A DNA stretch of 64,000 bases from contig CP142454.1 in NCBI GenBank assembly GCA_038049695.1, positions 88,372,501-88,436,500 of the forward strand. Reading direction: 5' to 3'. A program made the translations under genes and the position numbers. Below the pieces are notes generated by a model. That model was not told the origin of the DNA. It did not search any database and saw nothing but the letters and a program-made list of their open reading frames with translations. This DNA is from Cinnamomum chago (Eukaryota > Streptophyta > Magnoliopsida > Laurales > Lauraceae). This document shows, one piece after another, positions 12,396-22,662 of this stretch. The number at the start of each line of letters is the position of its first letter. The stretch's first letter is position 1.

Positions 12396-13551
12396 ATGCC
12401 AAACATGCATAAGATCAACATAAACTCGATCGTAAACTCTGAGGGTGTCACGACCCGGGCCCGAATTACGATAACCACGGGCCGTGAGTCTATACTTACT
12501 CCCGTAAACCCCGAATTAACCAAAGTTAAAACGGAATCTACAAGGGATAACATTCTCAATAAACCTGTGAAATACACAATAATGCGGAAACATATATATA
12601 CTTAACAATATCAAATTTCGATTTACATGTATACAAAAGAATAAGGTCCTTATACATGTATCATTCCCATCATTTCTTGTCAACTGGTGTGTACCCAAAA
12701 CACCATGCAGTAAAAATTAATTACATTCCAAAATGATTAACAAAATACTTTTCAAACATTTCTCAAAATGTTATAATTCTTTCTCGCTCTCGAATACCCA
12801 TTTCAAACGGTATTCCGGCCATTCCACTCATTCAGTCCTCCTGGAGGAACCGGAGGGGTCTCCTCCGCTAGCACCGGGGGCGCGGCTGTATTGGCAAAGG
12901 CAAACGGGCCTATGATATCATCAATAACACTAATGAACACGACGGTTCAACAATGTATAAACAAATCTTGTAATAGCACATGTTAATACATATATGGAAT
13001 TCATTAAATCCATTTGGTAACAATTACCATTTTAGACAAACCTAGATAATTCCTACAATGACGATAGGTAAACATAAGAGTTGACCAATAGACATTCATA
13101 AGATAATCATTATCATATTTCTCATTCATTCATTTCATTTACCATCTTCCCTCAAAGGAAGGATTCATCTTCCAAACGGAAGGCATCAATCAATATCCAT
13201 AGATATGATCGGAATATGTGGGACTTACTAGTGTCCTGGCCAATGACAACTAGCATCACCACGGAGCTCCGGAACGCCCCCAAATCCATCTGCTGCAGCA
13301 GGATTGATGGTCCCGACTTTTCTCTTTTTCCAAAGCTGCCTCCGCCCCGGGGCTGACGGGGTACGGTGGAGGGAACGAAAGGAAAAGCGGGCATCAGTTT
13401 TTTTTTTGTACGGGTATGCCAATTTCTCTTTTATACTTGGAATTTAGAAATGGTGATCCGGAGATTCACCTTCACAAGTAAAAAGGGAAATGAAACTTTT
13501 TTCTAGTTTTCCATTGCAAATATACTTTAATGAAAGAGACAATTTTTGAAT

Positions 13552-13669
13552 GCCGTGAAAGGCGTTTTTCATTTGTTTGCCGTGAAAGGCATTTTTGTGC
13601 CGTAGAAGGCGGTTTGGTGCCGTTGAAGGCGATTTGGTGCCGTAAAAGGCGATTTTGCCGTAAAAGGCG
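13552..13669. repeat. Six hairpin-like GCCGTNNAAGGC units
   Basis: Six copies of GCCGT-two variable bases-AAGGC start at 13552, 13579, 13599, 13619, 13639 and 13657, a spacing of about 18-27 bp. GCC and GGC can pair around a short loop, so each unit is a potential mini-hairpin. Confidence 0.9.
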
Positions 13670-15104
13670 GTTTACAAATCTCATCAAAATGAAAAGACAA
13701 GAATTGTGATTTTTTTTTGTCTCTTAAAAAAAATACAATTTACAACAGAAAAGTAAGAAAAAGGAATCTAACTTCTCATGCGGTTGTGGGAGGGCTCATT
13801 CAGATCGACGGTCGCGAGTCATGTATGGGCTCCGCCATCGTCCTTCAGATGAGAACATAGTGCTTTGATTCTTTGGCTTGGCTCAAACCTCAGTTTTTTA
13901 GAGGATAAAGACCAAGGGAATGTCCTATATCCAATAAAAAAGAGAGTAGACGGACTGAAAAGCCGCATCTAGCCATGTTGGATAGAAGGAGAGGTGGCCT
14001 TTGGGGGGGGTGGCCCCCCCAAGGAACTTTGATCACCTTGTAGTGCTTGTTGTAGTAGAGTTTTCTTGAAGGAGCAGAGTTGTAGAGATTTCTCCGAGGA
14101 TTTTTGAATGATTTTCTGGACCTGTTTCCCTTGGAATGACCTCCTATTTATAGGCATTTGGTAGCCATTTAGGAGAGTTTATGAGCATTTATGGTATTAA
14201 TGCTCATGATGGGAGGAGTTATAAGTTTTTATTTACTTGTTTTGTAACTCCTTTTTCCTTGAATTTGATTGGCCGATGGAGAGTGATGGGCATTTAATCG
14301 CCTTTAATCTCCATGATGATGGGAGTTTCATGATTTTAATGTCATGATTACTTGGACTTGTAACTCCCATTTGCTTGCTTCTGGTTGGGCCGTTCAAAAT
14401 AATGAGTTAATGACCGCATTAACTTGCCATAAACGGGTCATTTAACTTCATTAATTGATTGCCCGGGCGCTTGAAGAGTCGCGGGCCGTGCCGCGTCCTT
14501 TGGGATTCTTCTTGTGATGATCACCAATGGACCCACATGCTATTTGATGTCGGATGGTGATCCAATTTCAAACATTGGTTGATGTCAGCGGGCCAGCAAC
14601 ATCTGTCCAGTCGATTTCGCGATCGGGCGAGCAGAAAGTGTGCTTTCTTGGTTAGTCGTTTGGTGATTTTGAGGCGTGCGATGATGATCACATGCTTTTG
14701 ATGGTAGATCTGAGATGTTGGCGAAGATCAGCTGATTCCGAGCACCAAAAATCAGATTTTTAGAAAATCACAGGGGCCGAAATTCTCGAAACGCGAAAAG
14801 TACCCGAAAAACGGGCATTTTGGGAGAAATCCGGCGACCATGGGCTTGGGTCGCCGGCGACCATGGGCCTTGGCCCATTTTTTTGGCCGCCTTTCGTATC
14901 CGTTTCTCCGCCGTTTTTCGTCCGTTTTCGCTTCTGTTTTCTTCTGCATTTTTCTTGGAATTTCCTCTCATTTATTGGTTGGATTTCTCTCAAGAAAACC
15001 TGACGAGAATCCGTGCAAATCAGATCGCAAAGTTTCCTATTTTCCGGAAAAGCCGAAGACTTTGCCGTGGAGGACTGCCGATTTTTTGTCAAGCGTCGAA
15101 ACTA

Positions 15105-16060
15105 GGTCAAACGATGTCAGAACAACCTGAAATTCGACGTGTAGCTTCTTGAGCAGTAGACGAGACCAACCATAGGCTTTTGTTTGAGTTTTGAAGCCGT
15201 TTGGGGGGCCGCAAATGCTTGACTTGATTTCACCGCGAGGGAAATGCCGAGCTTTGACTTTCGGTCAAACGATGTCCGATTGACTTGAAATTTGATGGGT
15301 AGCTTCCTCATCAGTAGATAGGACCAACCATAGGCTTTCGTTTGAGTTTTGAAGCCATTTGGAGTCATGCAAACGCTTGCCTTTATTTCACCGCGAGGGA
15401 AATGCTGAGCTTTGACTTTTGGTCAAACGATGTCCGATTGACCTGAAATTCGACGTGTGACTCCCTCATCAGTAGATAAGACCAACCATAGGCTTTCGTT
15501 TGAGTTTTGAAGCCATTTGGAGTCATGCAAACGCTTGCCTTTATTTCACCGCGAGGGAAATGTCGAGCTTCGACTTTTGGTCAAACGATGTCCGATTGAC
15601 CTGAAATTCGACGGGGAGCCTACTAGAGTCATTTTGAGATGATCCACAAGCTCCGAATTGGGTGCCATGGTCCCGGGGTGCTCCGCCGCCGGTAGGCTTG
15701 ATTTTGTTTTCGAGCATCGAAACTGGGTCAAACGTCATCGGAATGACCTGAAATTTGTTGTGCAGCCCTTTGAAGGTATGTAGAAGCCGCCCATGTGCTC
15801 TGTTTGATGAGTGACGACCTCGGTAGTTCTCGCTACCTAAGGGCTTGATCTTGCTGCTCGAGAGTTGATGGAGGGTCAAACGGTGTCGGTTTGACTTGAA
15901 ACTTGACATGTAGCCTTTCGGAGGTATTTTGAGACCATCCGTAGGCTCTGATCGAAGATTTGGGGTCTTCGACACTGTCGCCGCCGGGAGCTGCTGCTTA
16001 GCTGTTGGAGAAGTGAAGCTAGGCCAAATGATGTCGGAATGGCCCGAAACTTCATGTGTA
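15105..16060. repeat. Tandem array of about 158/148-bp units
   Basis: The signature GGTCAAACGATGTC (with variants) starts at 15105, 15263, 15421, 15579, 15726, 15874 and about 16022. The spacings are therefore 158, 158, 158, 147, 148 and 148. The first three units are close copies including TTTCACCGCGAGGGAAATG. The later ones are diverged, pointing to two rounds of expansion. Confidence 0.88.
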
Positions 16061-16681
16061 CCTCTCTTTTGGCTGTTTTGAATGACCTTGCAGTTTTTGT
16101 TTGATTCTGACAAGTTCTGATGCTTGAAGTGGCGCCTGCCTATTTTTGGTAGGATGCGGCTCCATGTAGTTTTTGATGTGAAGAGGCAAAGTGACATTTT
16201 TGGTGTCAACAAGGATTAGTCATTTACTTCATTTATCAATTCATTGAACTCATTTAGAGTTCTAGTACAATAGCTAGGTAATGCCAACTTGAGGATTAAT
16301 GTCTTTCAATAATTCATTTCAATAGTTCTCTTCATAACATTAAAAGAGAATAACGGTAGTACCAATCTCACTAGATCGGGACCCAACAACAGGAAATACG
16401 ATATAATGAGAGATCTTACTACTCATTTATAGCTCTACGCAATTCTGTCTCAATCTAAACCAACCATCTAGGTGTAACCATTGGTTTCCCAATGCACGTG
16501 TTATTCTCGATGAACATCACATTTATATTTAATATGTGCATTGTATAGTCTCCATAATTATCACCCATGGAGGTCTAAACTCGAAATCTACTTTAAAGAG
16601 TACTCAAACTTACAAGAAGTACTCCAAATTTGTGTAAAAACCCAATTTTCACTTACAGTCAACGTATATTCCTGTATCAAG

Positions 16682-16837
16682 TTCGCTCGAGCGAGTAAAG
16701 TTCGCTCGAGCAGACACCTCACAGAACGTTGGTCGCTCGAGAGCACCCCATGTTCGCTCGAGCGAACTGTCCAGAACGAATTCACTCTGAAACAGAACCT
16801 TGGTCGCTCGAGCGCATTCCATGTTCGCTCGAGCGAA
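16682..16837. repeat. Cluster of TTCGCTCGAGCGAA palindromes
   Basis: About six full or partial copies of the palindrome TCGCTCGAGCGA occur in 160 bp of the gypsy-type solo LTR. They are separated by unrelated 20-30 bp spacers. It takes the same relative place as the CGATCGATCG cluster of the related LTR at 2753-5816, about 1.1-1.3 kb from the TTACA/GTAACA end. Confidence 0.93.
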
Positions 16838-18066
16838 CTGCCCAGAGTTCAACTCCGAAAATCTGATTCTTTCTCTCTTCTTTTACACTCCCTTCTCCAC
16901 TATTCATCCACAACCTATAATAGCAATGGGACCTCCTGTCCCCTCCTCACACATCATCCATTACTAAAACTATACTTCTAATGATTCATTAATCATTCAC
17001 AAAACCCATAAACAACTACAAAAATCAATGGAAATTGCGTAAATCCATGAAACTAAATGCATTTCTTCAACAAGTAATGCTAATCACAAGAGATGCTTAT
17101 ACTTGCCTCTCTTGAAGTCAATGAACTCAAAGCCCTCTTTTACTTAGCTTGGCTTGGGATTACAACCCCCAAATGAAACCCTAACTCCATAAAAACACAA
17201 AATACACAATCTATAAGCTATTGGTGCTAGAAATCATGCCTAAGTACTTATTATGACTTGAAAACTCATTAGGGTTCCAAGTACTTACTTGTAGCTCAAA
17301 TGAGAGAAACTTTGAGATCTTTCTCAAGCTCCGCACTTCAACAATGGGGAAAAGGGCTTGAGGAAGAAGATGAAGATGGAGTCTTCTCACTCAAAGTCAC
17401 CCAACCACTCCTAATCTCACCCTTGATGAAGAGGAATGGAAGAGAAAGGAAGAAGAAATGGTGTCTAGGGTTTGCTCTAAAGTGAAATGAATGCAAAAGC
17501 TCTTTTCATTCTAATATAAGACCCTTTTCCACAAAACCACCTCTTAATAAGTCAAATTACATTTTGGGTCAAATGAAATCTCATTTGGTCCATCTGAGGT
17601 CAAATGGAGTTGCATCTATTATGAAAGTTAACGTACTACTCGAGCTACACGCGTTGGCATCAAGGATTTCCATATTTGACGAAATACGTGAAAAATCGTA
17701 TTTACGAAAAGGTCCTTAGTCTACCTTGTTTGAGTCTAAACTCATTTTAACCCACTCAATTTCATCTCATTATGCTTAATGTATCATTTGAGACTAATTT
17801 GTCTCTCTTTAGTCATTAATCTTCATTGACCCATTTATCCATGCTTAATTAGCATAAAACTCAATTAATTAGCCTTAATCATGATTAGTTTGGGTCGGGG
17901 TGTAACAGAGGGCTAGCTCAATTGGCTTAAGACAACAGTTGCTCCTGGAGGTTATGATTCGAAATTGCACCACCACATTGGGGCCACAAGGGATTTGCTC
18001 GGCTCCGCCTGGGCAAAAAGGGATTGGTTAGGCACACAAGGCCTGGACACCCTCCGTTATAAAAAA

Positions 18067-19990
18067 AATAAAAGATAAAAAATCTCGAAACTCAATCCCT
18101 CTTATAATCGGGTTGAAGGTCTCAACCCAAACCTTTATCAATAGGTAGGGTTGGAATCAGTTTGGAGATCCAGATTGCAGTTGTTCGGTCATGATGAACT
18201 CTACAACAAGCATACAGCATGGTGAAATTTTCATATGTTACAAAACTCATTGTCAAAGAGGATGAAGCTCAAAGGGCTTCTAAATTAAAGGCGCGACCTA
18301 TAACAAATATGATGATTGTACGCAAGAACCTCTAGAGGAGAAAACTCCCCTATATGAGTCAAATTGCAAGAAAGTTTTCCATCTAAAATCACCATCTCTA
18401 GATCTGGAATCAACATAAAGTACAGATCCATTTCAACCCGAATCAAAAATAAGATACGGACTCTTTAATATAATCGGATAAAAGAGTTTGAGGATAAATT
18501 TCTCAGTATACATGTGGAGCTACTTATGGTATATAACTAAAACTAAGTGGACGTACTCTAAATATAAATATGACTCAACCTATATGTAGCCCTTAAAACT
18601 TACATATATTTTTGTTAAGTTAATGGAATCATCCCGAATCCGAATCCTTAACTCGGAATATTCAAGGATCAAATCTAGATTCAAATGTTCCAAATCCTAT
18701 AATACACATGGATCTGAATCCAAATTTTTCTCTAACCCAAAATAAATTTATACCCACTTTACTTGCAAAAAGAGACTTCAAATACATGAATAACTGAGAC
18801 TCATTTGCAATTCTAATCTTAGATCTGCTCTACCTCCAACTTATAGAAATCCTGAATTGAAGGAGTGAAATTCCACCGTGGGTTCTTCCCACTAATGGAA
18901 AAAGCGAGCCACTCTAAGTTTATAGCCCTTCCAATATTTGGGATTATCCCAAATTTACCACAATATGGTTATCAAACTGTTGATATTACCGTTAGACCAA
19001 CTTCTCTTCGGGTAAAATTTAAAGTTACCACCCTCACAACAAGAATCATATTTTGAGGGGGCTCGCCATGGAGTCTCTCTCTCCTTCTACTCATAATTTC
19101 TCTGTGTCTGAAGCTTCAAGGATGGGCACTCCACGAGTTGCTATCCTAATTTTGGGAGACTTCAACGCCTAAGTCAATTTCAGTCATGACATCACATCTT
19201 GGTCAAGTGAAAGACTACTAATCGTGCATAAATTATTCATCACTCACACCATAATCATCCAATAGCACACGCCAATTCACAAAGTGCATACATGAATTAA
19301 AGCATTCTCTATAACGTACCAACTCTCAGGTGGGCTCCATATATATATAGACCCGGCAACCAGATAACCTACCCCAAGTGGGTGCTGAATATGGAGCCCA
19401 CCTGATCATTCTAACCCCTTGCTCAACCGCCCATGAATTTCTACCATTAAAAAAGTATATGCATAGTCCATCTAACCGTCCAAACCATTTGGATAGGTGA
19501 TCAAGTGGGCCTCACTATTATGTATGCACTAGATTTTCTGTGCGCACTGGGTAATTTTTCTTTCTATCATTTGCCTTTTCTATTAAACCTAGTGCATGGG
19601 CCGTAAGATGCCAAATTTTACATTACCTGTTCATATGATGGACGATTGTAGGCTCAACAAAATATAAGAAAATTATACATATTAGTCATTTACATGGGTA
19701 GTTGACAGAAAAACTTGGGCCCCATTGGGTCTCAATCAAGCAAGTGAAATCAACTTAGGGTCAATTTGGATAAGGGAGAAAAATTGACAAATAAGGAATT
19801 CTCACTATGTTGAGAACTGACTCTGAGGATTAAAAACAAAGGTGGAGAATTCTCTTGTTTAAATCATCGTTTTTTATTCACTGTGAATCCTCAGTGTTTA
19901 GATTTAAAAGTAGAGAAAAGTATGTATGAGAGACATATTTTGAAATTAATTTAGATAAAAAAAATTTATTAAAATGTTAAATATTTATTT
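18067..19990. other. Intergenic, no gene seen
   Basis: No exon or known element was recognised. A 17-bp perfect inverted repeat (TCAGGTGGGCTCCATAT at 19326-19342 and its complement at 19389-19405) encloses a 46-bp loop with a TATATATATA run, perhaps a MITE end. The rest is AT-rich unique-looking DNA. Confidence 0.5.
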
Positions 19991-20006
19991 TTAATTATAA
20001 GATATT

Positions 20007-22646
20007 TTTTTTTTTGCTGAATAGTATTGTATTAAGAGAAAAAAAGAAAGGAAACAGAGGCAAAAGCCCTACAGGAGCTCAGAGAGCAAAACAAGAGAGA
20101 GAGCCCAGCAGCCAAAGCTCAAAGAGCAACAACAGGGGAAGCAGCAAAAGGACAGAGAGGCCAACATCCAAACCACAGAACAAAATTAAGAACTGGAAAA
20201 TAAAAGATTACAAAAAGTCTTCAAAGGTCTTCCAGAGTAAGGTTTGGAAATCCGCCTGAGAGAGACAGAGAGGAGATCCTTCAGGGAGAGGATGACCTTC
20301 ACCTGGGATGCACTACTGTTGGTAAAAATGGCTTCATTCCTGCAATTCCATATGGCAAAAGCAGAGGAGAAGAAAATAGCAGCAACACCTTTTAATGCTA
20401 AATTGTCACTGCCATTGGAAAGGGCCTGCCAGATCTTGGAGGGGAGGAGAGGCCCGGCAACGACAGCTCCTGCAGAGGAGAGGACCCAGTTCCAGATGCC
20501 AGAGGAAAAAGAACAGAGAAAAAGAAGATGGAGAGTGGACTCCTGCTCTTGGGAGCAAAGGCTGCATCTGGAGGCCAAACTGATACCATGCTGTTGGAGC
20601 CAAAGTTGAGAGGGAGTTTTATCATGAAGGAGTCTCCAAGCAAAGAAAGAGACTCTTGGCTGGTGAATGAAGTTCCAAACCAGAGGGGCCCAGCTCGACC
20701 AGTAGACTGAAGAATTTCTTGATCTGACAAGATGCCAAGCTTCCTGGATGGAGAGGACATGATCTTCATGGGAGCTCCAAAGCAGAGAGTCTTTGGAGAG
20801 AGGATCTAGGGAGAGGAGCTGGACTCCTTCCTGCAGGGAGGCAGCCACGGCACTAGGGATATCCGGGGGAACCAGCCAGTGATCTTCAACCCAGAGAGAG
20901 TGAAGCTTCTGATGCAGGGGGAACTGAATGGAAGGAAATTGAGAAGCCAGACTGCCAGCTTGCATCCAGGAATCATGCCAGAGGTCAACCAATCTGCCAT
21001 TCCCAATTTTCCAAGAACTGCCAGATTGAATTAGGTGACCAAAGGATCTGATTCTTCTCCAGATACATGAACCAACTTTGGAAGAGGAGGAATGCCAGAG
21101 AGAGGAACGAGGAAAATATCTGCCAACCATCCAATTTGCCCACAAGGAATTTGACGTGCAGGCAGTCCAGGCCAGCTTGATGAAGGAAGCAGCACTATGC
21201 TCTTGGATGCGTCTAATCCCCAGACCACCTTCATAGGAAGGGAGAGTGACAGTATCCCAATTTACCTGGCTTCTTCTCTGCCTGAGGATCCCCCCGGACC
21301 AGAGAAAGTTTCTCATGATGGATTCCATGTTGGAGGAGATCGACTTGGGGATGGGCAGAATCATGGCAATGTGGATAGGCAGACTGCTGAGCACATGCCT
21401 AACCAGAATTCTACGGCCAGCAATGGAAAGCAGCTTAGCTTTCCATCCCGAGAGCTTTCCAAGAAATCTGTCCAGAAGAGGGGTGAAGTGCTGTCTTCTT
21501 GGGACTCCAATAATGAGAGGGGCTCCGAGGTAGGAAGATTGGAGAGGACGATCTTGAATATTCGTGATATCTGCGATTTGTCTTCTCCTTCTGTGGTTGC
21601 ATTTTCCAATGAAAAGCTTGCTCTTCTCCAAGTTAATTTCTTGGCCAGCACTAACTTGGTAGTTTGAAATAACCTCCTTTAAGGCTAAGAGGCTCCTTTT
21701 GTGGGTTTTTAGAAACAGAAGAATATCATCAGCGTATAAAAGATGGCAGGGGGTATTTGGAACAGAGGAGATGGGGAAGATAGAGCTGTTGGTGACCAAT
21801 TTTTGAATATTGAGGCTTAAGATTTCTTCCGCAAGAATGAAAAGGTAAGGGGAGAGAGGGTCCCCTTGCCTTAAGCCACAAGAGGAGCTGAAAAAGCCAC
21901 AGGGCGATCTGTTAATGAGGACCGAGCCTTTTGCAGTGCATACACATTCTCTAATGAGGTTGATCCACTTGGAGGAGAAGCCAAAGAAGTGAAGGGCTTT
22001 GAAGAGGAAAAGCCAGCTAAGCTTGTCAAAAGCTTTTGAAATGTCCAGCTGCAAGCACATGGTGCCACCTTTGAGCTTGGATTTGAGCTTTTGAAACAGC
22101 TCATGGGCTAAAGCAATGTGCTGGTGAATGGATCTACCCTTGACAAAGGCAGCCTGATTGGGGGAGACAAGGTGGGGGATAATTTGAGAAAGTCTGGAGG
22201 CCAAAATTTTTGCTATGATTTTGTAAGTAAAGTTAAGGAGGCTGATTGGCCTGTAGTCCACAAAAGAGGAGGGGGAGGTGCATTTGGGGATCAGAGTAAG
22301 GAGGTAGGAGTTGGAGGCTCTGAGAAGCTTTCCAGAGGTGAAAAAATGCTGGGTAGCCTTTACCACAGAATTCCCAGTAATGTGCCAAGTGGAGGTGAAA
22401 AAACAGCCAGAGAAGCCATCCGGCCCAGGGGCACTGTCTTTTTTAAGATCGAAAACAGCCTTTCTGATTTCTTCCGCATCAGGCAATCTGGAGAGACTAG
22501 CGTTTATTTCAGGGGAGACTTTGTTGCTGTGAATCCCAAAAAGAAAATCAGAAGGAGCAGAGTGACCTTGGTTGGCAATAGAGGAGAAGTGGTCCACCGC
22601 CAGAGACTTGATAGCCGACTGATCTTCCACCCACAGGCCTTCAGAA
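20007..22646 (-). mobile_element. L1-type LINE, 5'-truncated, with TSD and poly(A)
   Basis: The insertion is bounded by a perfect 16-bp duplication TTAATTATAAGATATT (19991-20006 and 22647-22662). A poly(A) tail (T run 20005-20015 in plus) lies at its 3' end, the hallmark of target-primed reverse transcription. At 2.64 kb it keeps only the reverse transcriptase end of ORF2; the endonuclease and ORF1 are missing. The clean duplication and open frame suggest a fairly recent insertion. Confidence 0.95.
20186..22630 (-). CDS. LINE ORF2 fragment: reverse transcriptase plus zf-RVT, 814 aa
   Basis: The frame is open for 814 codons from the first methionine after the truncation point to a stop at 20186. 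Residues about 60-330 form an L1-clade reverse transcriptase with APGPDGF near 68, FVDYRPISLLN near 123, LQLDISKAFD (catalytic D196), GLRQGDPLSP near 252 and the catalytic YADD at 299-302. Residues about 640-740 resemble the zinc-binding reverse transcriptase (zf-RVT) domain, with WNFIHQPRVSFFAWRLLHDK and CSLCSQEQESTLHLLF. The protein would copy its own RNA into DNA at a nicked target. The apurinic-type endonuclease that normally precedes it was lost on insertion, so the copy cannot move alone. No in-frame stop or frameshift was seen. Confidence 0.93.
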   Translation of the reverse strand: MEDQSAIKSLAVDHFSSIANQGHSAPSDFLFGIHSNKVSPEINASLSRLPDAEEIRKAVFDLKKDSAPGPDGFSGCFFTSTWHITGNSVVKATQHFFTSGKLLRASNSYLLTLIPKCTSPSSFVDYRPISLLNFTYKIIAKILASRLSQIIPHLVSPNQAAFVKGRSIHQHIALAHELFQKLKSKLKGGTMCLQLDISKAFDKLSWLFLFKALHFFGFSSKWINLIRECVCTAKGSVLINRSPCGFFSSSCGLRQGDPLSPYLFILAEEILSLNIQKLVTNSSIFPISSVPNTPCHLLYADDILLFLKTHKRSLLALKEVISNYQVSAGQEINLEKSKLFIGKCNHRRRRQIADITNIQDRPLQSSYLGAPLIIGVPRRQHFTPLLDRFLGKLSGWKAKLLSIAGRRILVRHVLSSLPIHIAMILPIPKSISSNMESIMRNFLWSGGILRQRRSQVNWDTVTLPSYEGGLGIRRIQEHSAASFIKLAWTACTSNSLWANWMVGRYFPRSSLWHSSSSKVGSCIWRRIRSFGHLIQSGSSWKIGNGRLVDLWHDSWMQAGSLASQFPSIQFPLHQKLHSLWVEDHWLVPPDIPSAVAASLQEGVQLLSLDPLSKDSLLWSSHEDHVLSIQEAWHLVRSRNSSVYWSSWAPLVWNFIHQPRVSFFAWRLLHDKTPSQLWLQQHGISLASRCSLCSQEQESTLHLLFLCSFSSGIWNWVLSSAGAVVAGPLLPSKIWQALSNGSDNLALKGVAAIFFSSAFAIWNCRNEAIFTNSSASQVKVILSLKDLLSVSLRRISKPYSGRPLKTFCNLLFSSS

Positions 22647-22662
22647 TTAATTATAAGATATT

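Larger units (their letters stand above)
9601..12440. other. Intergenic, no gene seen
   Basis: No credible coding exon was recognised. The stretch begins with an imperfect direct duplication of about 80 bp (9578-9655 and 9656-9738) with A-rich linkers. A degenerate GGTTCC/GGGTCC-rich tract lies at about 10320-10635. SINE-like units lie at 10741-10836 and 11289-11501. A possible short MITE lies at about 12174-12395 with GGGCGGA-like inverted ends. Confidence 0.6.
13305..16211 (-). mobile_element. Solo LTR nested in the gypsy-type LTR, 2.9 kb
   Basis: In plus orientation it runs from TGATGGTCCCGAC to TTTTTGGTGTCAACA. The perfect duplication AGGAT flanks it (13300-13304 and 16212-16216). On the minus strand it starts TGTTGACACC, a common plant LTR start. 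It carries a hairpin-like cluster at 13552-13669 and a tandem array at 15105-16060. Several overlapping reading frames up to 223 codons occur here, but they match no known domain and follow the repeats. Confidence 0.85.
12446..17907 (-). mobile_element. Solo LTR, gypsy-type, itself holding another solo LTR
   Basis: It begins TGTCACGACCCGGGCCCG and ends GGGTCGGGGTGTAACA, with perfect 5-bp duplications GAGGG at 12441-12445 and 17908-17912. Its termini match those of the LTR at 2753-5816, so the two belong to related families. After removing the nested LTR (13305-16211 plus its 5-bp duplication) the length is 2,550 bp. On the minus strand a leader-like stretch with CTTATATTAGAATG and GCAAACCCTAGACACC near 17520-17460 suggests a transcription start, about 650 bases before the palindrome cluster at 16682-16837. 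Confidence 0.87.
12441..18066 (+). mobile_element. SINE split by a solo LTR (5' stub left, body at 17908-18066)
   Basis: The body at 17908-18066 starts GAGGGCTAGCTCAATTGG (A-box-like) and continues with a B-box-like GGTTATGATTCGAAA. It ends with an A-rich tail (TTATAAAAAAAATAAAAG). The gypsy-type solo LTR landed in its head, duplicating GAGGG, so at least the first five bases are now also at 12441-12445. How far the SINE extends left of 12441 is not clear. Confidence 0.55.

Noticed and set aside
15541-16212. 223-codon open frame on the minus strand
   Set aside because: It overlaps the 158/148-bp array inside a solo LTR, has no recognisable domain, and similar frames exist on the other strand.
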